This document shows positions 20,820-30,199 of a stretch of DNA of 64,000 nt, piece by piece. Both the position numbers and the translations under genes were made by a program. Every line of letters begins with the position of its first letter. Position 1 is the first letter of the stretch. Source of the stretch: Tetrapyrgos nigripes (taxonomy: Eukaryota > Basidiomycota > Agaricomycetes > Agaricales > Campanellaceae); the NCBI GenBank assembly GCA_013368315.1, contig JAACJM010000018.1, forward strand, positions 62,001 through 126,000, given 5' to 3'. Below the pieces are notes generated by a model. It saw nothing but the letters and a program-made list of their open reading frames with translations. It was not told where the DNA came from and did no database searches.

Positions 20820-22600
20820 CTACGCAGAAGAGAAGAAATCAGTAATCTGCGTGTCTACCATGTTTTGAGTCTCCTCCAAACAAGTGTGACGTCCGAAAGA
20901 AGTAAGGATGGCCTCCATTTTCCGAGCATATGGATCCTCCATGCTACGAACAAATTCCTGAATGACAGACATAGCCTGTAGAGCCTCACGATGACTAGGG
21001 CGAGGCTGTACAGGAGCATCGTTGTCGACATCATTGTCACCGCCATTAATCTCGGCCAACAGCTGGGCATCCCTAGACTTTATTATGGCGTTGTGGATCC
21101 CCTCCAAATCACTGTCCTTGTTCATGTAATTGACCTCCTTGTCTGGGTTCAAAAGAGACTTGATTGTCATCCTGTTTCGCCTCTGGAGAGCCCCAGTGGC
21201 CTGGAGAGCATCTAAAGTCTCGTTGAGCTCAACTTCAACATCAGAAGAAGTGTTGAGAAGAGAAGTGATGGGAAGCGAGACTGGCTCAGAGACAGCAGCA
21301 GTGTTGGAGGAATCTGGAAGGATACCGGCCTTACGAAAGCAGTTGGCTATTGTTGTACAATCAACTGCCTTCCAGGCCTCGTCAGCAATGCGCATTGCTT
21401 CGAGCTGGTTGATATTGTAGATTTGGGAAGGGGTAGTGCCAGAGTCATATAGGTCAATAGCCTGTTGGAAGTAACGACGACAGTAGTGAGCCTTAAAAGT
21501 GCGAATGATGCCTTGGTCACAAGGTTAGACATGAGCTGTTAAGTTAGGTTCAAAGTTGATGACTCAGATGCATTCGAGGTCTTCGGGAGGAATATGACCA
21601 GAGAAGTTGTCCTGAAGGAGAAGAATCTTTCAATTCTTCTCCTTCAGTTTGTGATCCCACTCCCTAATCCATTCCTGATAAAGGACAGTGGTCATCCATG
21701 CCTTGGCATTGTTACGATACCTAAAACCAAGCTGGGTACCACTTTTGTTTTCAAAAGCATGAGGCTTAGCCTTCCCAATGATGAAAGCCTCCAACTTTTC
21801 TGAGCCATCCGCGTTCGCTGTGAGAGCATATGTCAAACGAACTTTGCTCCCTTTTACACCAGATTGGCTTTGATCAGCCAGCCCAGAGTCAGGAGGCATG
21901 CTAAAACTGGGTTAAACTTCTTCTCTTCTCTGCAAAAAGCAGATATGCACACATAGAAAAGCCCAGTCTCATCCATATTGAAGATGTCCTTCAACCTATA
22001 CCCATACTGCTTGATGAGCTGCTGGATCTGTTTCTGCTCAGCATCAACAACTTCTGAAGAGGCTGACACTGCCTCTCCATGCCTTCTGAAGTTTTTTAGG
22101 CTGTACCAGTCCTTCAAACTTGTCGGCCAACCGTCACTCAAGTTCAGCCTATCTTCCTGCACTATCCCACATAGGTCTGCAAATGCTGTCCACTTTTGAT
22201 GAAGAACCTCGCTGGTCAAGTTGATTTTGTTGCCCATAGCTTTCGAAACCCATAGGTCCATCATCTCCATCACATCTGGATACTGAGTCTGATGTGCGCA
22301 CTTTGTTTTGGATGAAGCACTAGTGTCCTCCACATAACGGTCGTGCCATTTTTGCTCCTCCTTCAACCATTTCGAGATTCTATGCTGCTTCAACTTCAAG
22401 TTCAGGTATTTCTTGTTAAAGTGTTGGGCAGTTTTTGTCTGGTTTTTACTACTGTGCTCATGGAACCAGTCAAGAATCTCAATACGCTGGGCGAGGGTAG
22501 CAATTTCCTTGTGTTCAAATTCTGGTGCCTTCTCCTTAGCGCGCTTCTTCAAGCTGGTTCCCTGGTTTGTTTTCATCTCAGCAGGACCTGTCGACAGCAT
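20820..22600 (-). pseudogene. Pogo/CENP-B-like DDE transposase, broken
   Basis: Minus-strand pieces in order: 22600-21854 with a helix-turn-helix DNA-binding part (IEILDWFHEHSSKNQTKTAQHF) and the first catalytic Asp in IFNMDETGLFY; 21899-21630 with LTYALTANADGSEKLEAFIIGKAKPHAF; then LLLQDNFSGH (second Asp) at about 21610-21580; and 21395-20820 with the C-terminal region. Stops between pieces (three in about 120 bp near 21630-21525) and a frame change near 21890 make it non-functional. The enzyme class cuts and pastes TIR elements at TA. Domain identity is strong. Confidence 0.88.
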
Positions 22601-22614
22601 GTCAAAACTGGAAA

Positions 22615-22947
22615 TTAATTGAAAGGTTGGTTGACGTACACTTTCTTTTTTTTTGACACATTGTCACCACTTATGATGCCAGCGAGGTCTTTCAAATGCA
22701 TAACAATGGCCTTCTCCTTCATGTCCAGCTGCTCAAGAGCACCCTCATAATCTGAGGCTCTCTCTAACTTTTCAACAACCAGTGTCTCATCCACAACATT
22801 TCCATCACTGTCAAGCCATTCCTCTTCTTCATCCGTAATCTTCTCCTTGCGTGCCAGCCTAGTGGTGAGATCCTTTCTTTTTGCATCAACGCGTTTCTCC
22901 AGTTCAGATAGACCTTTTTTCAAGGCTGCCAGAGGTTCAAGAGGCAT
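22615..22947 (-). pseudogene. Coiled-coil leader ORF of the pogo element
   Basis: A 110-codon frame starting MPLEPLAALKKGLSELEKRVDAKRKD is rich in Lys and Glu and looks helical. It lies upstream of the transposase on the same strand. A likely 50-bp intron (GTGTACG to TTTCCAG, about 22650-22605) could join it to the transposase, but the frames do not fit cleanly, so it may be a separate product or a decayed first exon. Confidence 0.45.
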
Positions 22948-23699
22948 GTGGGAGGTGACGAGGGAGGACTCAGGGTCAGGCAGAGTACAATAAATTATGG
23001 TAAAATAGATTCTTTACAGTCAGTTGAGTCCTAGTAAGTGTAAAATTTTCTTTCGAGACCCTGAACACCCCAAACCTGCTCCAAGTAAGAGGTCCGTGCA
23101 CCTTCCATATAAGGAAGTTATGCCCTATGGTCTGGCCAAATGGGTATGCACTATGCCTTATGGCCGAGGTATGTGTTACACCATAGTAACCAAGGAGGTT
23201 ACATCCAAAAGGTATGCACTACTACAGAGTATGCATTATGACAGCTATGCGTTATGACAGAGTCTACTGTATAGCCAAAATACCATCTAAATATAGCAAA
23301 AGAGCAGGATGGGTACTAGTCATTGTGTCAAATCAGGTCTGATAATCACGTGGGTTGGTAGGGTATTGCATTAAAACTCCCTAGACTTAGGAATATAGTT
23401 TTTTCTGCGATATTATTAAATCTTGAGGAGCTATGTGCAAAATACTGTCTCAAAATGGCAAAACTTAGGATGGCCATGGACACTGCAAGCTATAGCATCC
23501 AGTATTGATGTGGATATGCCTACTATGGTATTATGGGTGAATTAATCTGAATATCCCCTTAGATAGTCCTTATCTATGGTAGTTCTGACATTATTTATTA
23601 CTAACCCCTAAACATAGGTGTCTGTGGCATAAGTAAGTGAATGTAGTGTAAGTGCAAGTATATGAACTGATGTAAGGGATGCCTACTCCTTCAGGTTGA

Positions 23700-24420
23700 T
23701 GCAAAGCTACATTCAAGCTCTCACCCAAGCTCACACTTAAGCTCACTCAAGCTCACACTCAAGCTCACACCCAAGCTCTCACTCAAGCTCACATCTAAGC
23801 TCACTCAAGAACTCAATAGAGGATAAGTGCTGCTTATACACCTTTCGGAAATAAGTGAGCCATTTAATGCAAGTATCTTGTTATGAAATGAAGTGTAGTA
23901 AAGTTGGGTAGGCTGGGATGGACACAGCCACACCCAAAAGGGGAGTCAAGCAAACCATTTAATGCAAGTATCTTGTTATGAAATGAAGTGTAGTAAAGTT
24001 GGGTAGGCTGGGATAGACACAGCCACACCCAAAAGGGGAGTCAAGCAAACCATTTAATGCAAGTATCTTGTTATGAAATGAAGTGTAGTGAAATTGGGGG
24101 ATAAGCACAGCCACACCCAAAATGGAAGTCAAGCAAGCCATTTAATGCAAGTATCTTGTTAAATGAAGTGAAGTGAAGTTGTTGGGATGAGCATAGCCAC
24201 ACCCAAAATGGAAGTCAAGTAAGCCATTTATGCAAATATTTGTTATGAAATGAAGTGTAGTAAAGTTGGGTAGGGATAAGCACAGCCACATCCAAAATGG
24301 AAGTTAAGTGAGCCATTTAATGCAAGTGTAGTGAAGTTGGGTATGATAAGCACAGCCACACCCAAAATGGAATTCAAGCTCACATTCAAGCTCACTCAAG
24401 CTCACTGTGGCTTGAGTGGC
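23700..24420. repeat. CAAGCTCAC motif array and about 100-bp tandem repeat
   Basis: At 23710-23815 the motif CAAGCTCACACT recurs about nine times. From about 23857 to 24372 a unit of about 75-106 bp (TTTAATGCAAGTATCTTGTT ... CACAGCCACACCCAAAA) is repeated about six times, with later units shorter and more diverged. More CAAGCTCAC motifs follow to the right TIR. Repeated subterminal motifs are common in DNA transposons. Confidence 0.85.
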
Positions 24421-24450
24421 TTGACTGTGAGCTTGAAAAACCAGGTGCCC

Positions 24451-24762
24451 GTTGTCGATAGCTCGCTTCGACTCTGTCGCTTCTGCAGATTAACGGCCGA
24501 GACTGCAGAACACGCTCTACTCAAATGTCTACATGACCCTCTCGTCCCACTCAAAAATGAGCTCCCTACTCAATACAACTCTCAAAATGCAAGCAGTCGC
24601 CTCTTTGATCTCCGGCGCCAGCCAACAGAATATCTAGCGTCATTGATCTCATTTCAACCAATGTATGCCATGCTGTTGTGGCGAAGTTTGTGCACACAGT
24701 GTTCAAAAGTTTTGACAATGCACCCTTGTATATACCACCACAGTATAGATGTTAGTAAATAG
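24451..24762 (+). pseudogene. Non-LTR retrotransposon ORF fragment, right half
   Basis: The frame resumes with VVDSSLRLCRFCRLTAETAEHALLKC, a zinc-finger-like C-x2-C...H-x4-C typical of the C-terminal end of LINE-type polyproteins, and ends at a TAG at 24760-24762. It continues the left half (19932-20254) across the inserted TIR element. A LINE 3' tail is not obvious downstream. Confidence 0.65.
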
Positions 24763-24982
24763 AATATAATTATCACTGTATTGGTGGTCATCATAACTGG
24801 TATAGATCTACAGCTTGTCCATATTGGGAGTGACTGACCCCAGAACTCAATGATGTACTTAGATAGTCATTGGGATACCTTCCAGAAACCCGGCATTCAG
24901 TTCTTGGACCTGATCCAGGTAATACACTCCTCCTCCTCCACTCCTTCAACTCGCAGTAATTGTGTCCCTATTCTTGTATGGT

Positions 24983-25236
24983 ACTCCATTTCTTTTCCAA
25001 GTTCATAGAAAGCTCTAAAGCGCTGTCTAATTCTTCTCATGTATATTGATCACAGCTCCAAGTCAATGCTACAAAATGATCATCACTCTACAATACTTTT
25101 CTCAGAAATTGAACCAGTATTACACACACCCATTTTTCATTGACTATCTTTACTGGACTGGTGTGTAGTCTAGCATCCTTGAGCTCACCAGACTCGTTTT
25201 CACCACACTTCAGTGCTGGCCCACACCCCCTTCATC
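24983..25236. repeat. Dispersed repeat R3, copy 1 (partner 51292-51545)
   Basis: From TTTTCCAAGTTCATAGA to CAGTGCTGGCCCACACCC the two copies match closely with small indels. No coding content is evident. Family unknown. Confidence 0.85.
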
Positions 25237-25294
25237 TTCCTTTTCCTCTTGGTTTCTTTCTTATCTCATCCTCGTATATGTGTATCCTTCTATT

Positions 25295-25492
25295 ATAAGG
25301 CCCTTTAGAGGCTCGTTCTTATAATCTGACGCTGCTGCATGTGGCTATGCTCGTTAGGTCCTCCATTCAGTCAGCAAATCCCTTACTGTGCCAGTATGCT
25401 GTTCCCTCATATTTTTGGGCCTTGTTATCGTGCCATGCGCAATGATGGCCCACATTTCCCTCATTCTGGAACATGATCATCAATCTCGTTGA
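25295..25492. repeat. Dispersed repeat R4, copy 1 (partner 45085-45272)
   Basis: Shared blocks are GGCTCGTTC, TGTGGCTRTGCTCG, CTCCATTCAGTC and ACACATTTCCCTC. Identity is visibly lower than in R3. No ORF and no clear pol III boxes were seen. Family unknown. Confidence 0.7.
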
Positions 25493-25600
25493 GCAATAAC
25501 CAGCAAAGCGCCAGCCCCTGTGGGGCAGCAGAGCCTGCTACAACTCACTGGTTCATCACTATGCTTTACACCAATGCAAGAAGAGGAAACAGTTTGAAGT

Positions 25601-26027
25601 CTACAGGACGATATGTAACAAGGAATGCCTGAAGGCCATAGTACACTCAGCCTTCACCCCCAACTCTCCAAAATATATGTTACCTCGTGCCAACTCCATC
25701 TCTGTCAATTCCTCCTCAAACTTTATTTCAACCACTCTGCAATCCCCACCATTCTCAGCTCGCTCAGTCACGGTGGATACCTGCGTTAACAAAAGAGAGA
25801 ATAAATGACCATTAATTTATGCAGTGACAATCTGTATAGGAACACACTGTCACATTGATCTTGCGGCACTTGAGCGTTCTGGCAAGAGCTAACAGAACAT
25901 CAAACCAGAACCTAGATGGACGCAACGCCATGTCCTTCCTGGACAATCCATCCATCATTGCCATTGCTATGTCTGTGCAATGGGTAGGGGCTTCACCCCA
26001 CATGTTCAGATTGACATCAGAAGCCAA
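25601..26027 (-). CDS. Two-exon hypothetical gene fragment
   Basis: Minus-strand reading: an exon beginning MASDVNLNMWGEAPTHC (26027 to about 25854) is followed by a plausible 73-bp intron (GTGACAG to ACGCAG). The second exon reads VSTVTERAENGGDCRVVEIKFEEELTEMEL and ends at 25601. The frame is kept across the splice. I do not recognise the family and the 5' part may be missing. The region is otherwise repeat-rich, so a decayed or captured gene is possible. Confidence 0.35.
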
Positions 26028-27334
26028 AGATGGGGAGCTGCAGACCGCTGATAGAAAGGTTGAGGGAAGCTAGTCTCTCGTAGACAGACAGTAATAACGA
26101 TCATTAGAAATGATGTATTAGCAGTCTGTTAATAACTCAAGTGCTTTTTGGGACTCGCTTTTTTCAATAGATTTGATTAATTGCATAATCTTCGCACGGA
26201 CCTTTTTGGGAAGTTAATGCAGTTTTTGCTCAACTGTCCCGACAACACTGCTGCTTCATTCTGTTATATTTCGTTGTCTAAAAGCTACATACACGGTATT
26301 GCAAGCATTCTCAGTATTCTAGAGTCCTCAGGACCACCGAAAATGACCCACGTATGAGGGAAATTGAACGCGGAAAGATTACAAAAGAATAAATCTTTGT
26401 AATCCAAATCCCAGCAGTGTTGGAAATTAAGGGCTTATTAAGGGTGATTTCTGAAGCTAAGCCCTTAACTCTTAATAACCCTTAACTTAAGTGCGCATAT
26501 TAAGTCTTAATTTTCAAGCAAGACTACATAGAATTATCCTCAAGGGGCTCTGAAAAAAAAAAGTTACATACCGGGGGTCAGAAAAAAAATTAAGGACCTG
26601 GTGGAGGGTACCTACCTAACCTTCCATATATAGTAATTTCACACGTACTTGCTTGCCTAATATAGTATCTTCACATGACCTCTGTCATGTGCACTTTCCC
26701 AAGCGGTGAGAACCTTTGGTCAATCCTGACTGGCTTGTGCTTAGAGCCTAAAATTATTATGGTCACAGTTGGAAAACCTTCAATAAGTCTGCTGAGGTGT
26801 GGTTTTCAGAACAAAATTGCTTCTGGAAAGGGTTTGAAGCATGTTGTAGAGGGGGTCAAGAAAAATACTTTTAGACCCCCAGTCCAGGATTTCTCGGTCT
26901 GGGCACCCTTGATTATCCTTCAAAGTCATCACCTGAACCCTCAAGTTCCCTGTCATCTGGTGGCTCATCTGAATACTCAGCTGCCAAAGGTTCCATTATA
27001 CGCACCTCATCGCTATAAACTCGACACTGGGGACATATAAAATCATTCAGCGGCTTCTTCACAGTACCTCTGAATAACTTTTCGAGGGTGATGGGCAACC
27101 AGCTGCAGTTGCTACTCTCCATCTCTGAGCACCAATCTGTCTGACACTAGGAATATTTTGCAGAGCTAATTTTGTGTTAGAAATGAACTTGGATTGAGGG
27201 ATATAGCTACGCACCTGTTCTGGACCATTCATCATTCAAATCCAGCACCTCTTTTCCATTGTCATCCAACTGTATTGCCATTCTTTCAGGTCTGTGTTGC
27301 TGAATGCAGCCAAGACACCATGCTTGGAAGTGAG
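26028..27334. other. Intergenic stretch with one strong hairpin
   Basis: No supported gene. An inverted repeat at 26427-26445 and 26468-26485 (arm TTAAGGGCTTATTAAGGGT, one mismatch and one bulge, 22-base loop) may be the core of a small AT-rich element. An open frame at 26675-27040 has no recognisable content. Confidence 0.5.
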
Positions 27335-28726
27335 ATGAGTTGCACACTACTAGGACAACAACAGTCCTTTCCCCTTACTATCTCTGATCTCGAAATTATC
27401 AAGGAATGGATGCTACAAATATCCATATCATGAATGCTTTGTGGTATTAATGTCATACTTGTGCTAACAATTTTTTATGCTATTTTGTAAGTCTTTATCC
27501 ACTCATATATGTCTTGTGGCACACCAGTGATGAATGTATGTATCATCAGATTACAACAAAAGCGCTGTTCAAAACCACAGCTCATCCTTTTTGTGCTCGT
27601 TGCCTTGATGTTCATCATCACAATTGGAGATGCAGTGCTTAATACACAATTTATGCTGGTCGACATTCCAACAAGTGGTTACAACGTCCCTAACATTGCG
27701 GAGATAGAACAACAGATATCAGAATTGGCAATTGCAATAACAATACTTGAGAGATTAAATGTCAGTAGTCTTCTCAAGATTTATTGGTTTAATTTATATA
27801 CTTATACCTTACATTTCCTGCACACCCAGTTTATCATTGGAGATGGAATTGTAATTTGGAGAGCATGGATCCTATTCCCTGGTAATAGAAGTGTCAAGGG
27901 TATTTTGACCATGGCTATCATTGCATCTTTTGGTGAGCCAAGAGCTTATTTTTCAAGGTTTGAGTCTATAATCTCACTTTCACCAATTATACCAGTTGGT
28001 GCAGGTACAGCTGCAGGATTTGCGATTACTGATTTCCTACAGGGATCTCTTGATAGCGACAGATATGTTAGTAATGATTGTGCCTTTGCTGGTCACAAAT
28101 ATCATTGCTACAAGTCTTATAGGATACAAACCTTGGTAGGTTTTCTACTATACTGGTAACTCTTTTTCTACTAAGATTCAAATTTTAAATATGCCAAGGC
28201 TTTACAATCAGGATATCAGAAAGAACCTCAGCCAGTGTGGAAACACAGTTTCACAAGTTCAAAAAGTTCTATTGCTGCTGGTAGAATCTGGTATTGTTTA
28301 TTGTGTGCTTTTTGTAAGTGATCTGGCTGCATCTCCAGCTTTGCAACTGCTGGAATATATCATCACAGATCACATACATGGTAATCTCACTGTCAAATAG
28401 TAGTGAAACAGCGGCATTCCAGACTTTTTCTATTGCTATGCCTTCTTTAGCAGTAGGTGTTTTTAAGACTCAACTCCTGAATGTATACTTCACTGACCGG
28501 GTCTTTGAATTAAGCTCTTTATCCTATCTTTATCATTCTGGCTGTAGCTGTTGAAAGGGGCAAAGAAAGGAACAAACCTGCCAATGAGATGTCTCTTTCT
28601 CAATCTATCAGGTTTGCCTCAACAAAAGCTGTTGCATTACAAGTGGAGGAGAGTCAGGCAGAAAGTTGGATTGAGGAGGCATCTGCCCAAGAAGAGATCC
28701 AAGAGGTGCACATTCAGGAGATGTAA
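27335..28726 (+). pseudogene. Multi-exon integral membrane protein, Agaricomycete family
   Basis: Exons can be followed by GT-AG splicing: 27335-27486, 27550-27760, 27830-27932, a segment from about 27991, then pieces to the TAA at 28724-28726. Hydrophobic helices include LILFVLVALMFIITIGDAVL, a helix beginning FIIGDGIVIWRAW, VTNIIATSLIGYKPW, VQKVLLLLVESGIVYCVLF and LYPIFIILAVAV, with a charged C-terminal tail (EERNKP-type, then EVHIQEM). The pattern resembles a large family of seven-helix proteins of unknown role in mushrooms. A TGA at 27431-27433 lies inside the first helix, so the copy is probably dead. One junction near 28070 is unclear. Confidence 0.6.
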
Positions 28727-29324
28727 TCAACCCTGTGGTTTCTGTTTCCTTCAGTATTCATTTAGTTATTCATTTTCTGGAGTTTTGCACGCAGTCTGAG
28801 TCCTTTTCCTTTTTTATCCCACACATACTTTTTCATGCCTTAATGCTTGACACTTTTCCGTGTTTCCTTTGTACTTGCTACATGGCTGATCAGTCACCAT
28901 TTTATTGTAGCACTGCCCAAGGAGGTGGTGGAACAGATATCTGGCACATCACCTAGGGGGGGAGGGAGAATACCAGGTCCTGCTAAATTTTTTGAACCCT
29001 CTCCAGGTGGGCACCTAAACAAATTCCTGAAGCTGAGGGTGACATGATACCAAATTTTTCAGAGATCTTGAAGTGTTCCATGCTATTTCAGAACAAGTTA
29101 CCAATCAATCAGTTTGAAGTTGGTTTGTACAATGAAAAAGTGCTTCATCAATATCGAACATATGTCTAATCATATTCTGAGTTTTTAGCTAAAGCATCCA
29201 GGATATCAGTCTTTATCTCCCTCAGATCCCCTATTCTCCTTCATTGAGTAATTGACAACTACAGTGGCAGCCGTTGAAAATGCACTGTTTGAAGAAGGCA
29301 ATGTTTGCCATCTGTGTATCTGAG
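28727..29324. other. Stretch without a recognised gene
   Basis: Small open frames only. A segment near 28955-29050 with FEPSPGGHLNKFLKL in one frame could be part of an old element, but it has no domain I can name. Confidence 0.35.
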
Positions 29325-29877
29325 GGAGGACAAAGAACTGTAACAGTTCATGACATAGATATTCTTTGGACCAGAATCTTCCAGACCCTCAGGTATCATG
29401 TCAACATTTCCAGGCAACACACCAGCATCATCAACAGTGTCCACAAGAATGATGAATGGCATCATGGTGACCTCAGAATGTGTGGGATCTGTCAAGGTTG
29501 TCAATACACTCAAATAACCACCTAAGTCATATGAGATAGAGACAAATACAAGACAATAGATTGAGATAGAGATAGAAATAAGAGAGAATGAGCAGGTTGA
29601 CTAGGCTCAACACTGTGTAGACAGTTGTACAGAATGGAGACAAAGTGAATGAACTGGGGAATGAGTTACAAAGAGTCCAAGTATATATGAGAAGATAGAA
29701 GGCTATGAAAAAAAGAAGTTAAGAAGTTAATGAAAATAGAAGAGTGACCATATGATGTATCATAGACAAGAACTATCAATCAAATATGGATAGTTATAGG
29801 TACAAAGAAGTAGAAGCCTGATGGACAGTTATTATAGAGTTTGTTTATAAGGTTCAAAGTCAGTGTTATAAGGTTTA
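29325..29877 (-). repeat. LTR-family remnants with a 134-bp interior
   Basis: On the plus strand, 29325-29355 matches the end of the solo LTR (ACAAAGAACTGTAACAGTTC, then TGACA) and 29490-29877 matches its start and body. Between them lie 134 bases with an open minus-strand frame (VTMMPFIILVDTVDDAG). This is the order of LTR-interior-LTR with most parts deleted. The body is cut at about 29877 where R1 starts. Confidence 0.6.
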
Positions 29878-29879
29878 AT

Positions 29880-30114
29880 GTTGGTAAACACTTCCGAAAG
29901 GAAGAATGGACTTAGACAGAAAAGGACCATCATAAGCAACATGGAAGATCTCTGTAACAGAGGAATGAACCAAATGAAGAGAGGAACATAAATGTGCAAA
30001 GGTAATTGCAGCAGCAACTGAGTCATAGTGTCCTATGTTCTGGGCGTAGTTGAAGTGGTCGGAAGACATCGCATAGTGGCATGGGGCAATGGATGTTCTG
30101 ATGTGACATTATTG
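29880..30114. repeat. Repeat R1, copy B, left part
   Basis: Matches 19328-19570 and 53030-53265. It stops exactly at TTATTG where the outer TIR element begins. The rest of this R1 copy resumes at 37621 after the element. Confidence 0.88.
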
Positions 30115-30199
30115 TATGGAAACCTGGAAGGCCTCACTCATTAAGTGATCTGCTTTTGATTGGTGATACTTTGGACCCTGAGCACTCCCTCACCCTTGA

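Larger units (their letters stand above)
20665..23269 (-). mobile_element. Pogo/Tc1-type DNA transposon, 2605 bp
   Basis: Ends are CAGTAGACTCTGTCATAA and its inverse, over at least 24 bp with one difference, with TA on both sides (20663-20664 and 23270-23271). This is the hallmark of pogo-like elements. Inside both ends the motif TATGCACTA or TATGCATTA recurs, probably as transposase binding sites. The transposase reads on the minus strand and is broken. Confidence 0.92.
20255..24450. mobile_element. TIR element inserted in the LINE fragment
   Basis: Both ends carry the inverted repeat TTTTTCAAGCTCACAGTCAA (with a GG-CACC-type outer edge that differs by a few bases). The flanks GTTGTCAATAG (20244-20254) and GTTGTCGATAG (24451-24461) form an 11-bp duplication with one mismatch. 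Without the pogo element inside, it is about 1.6 kb and has no transposase of its own, so it was probably moved in trans. Its interior has many CAAGCTCAC motifs and a tandem repeat. Confidence 0.75.

Noticed and set aside
23857..24372. Regular repeats that might be a CRISPR array
   Set aside because: Units are long, diverging and without unique spacers; the genome is fungal.
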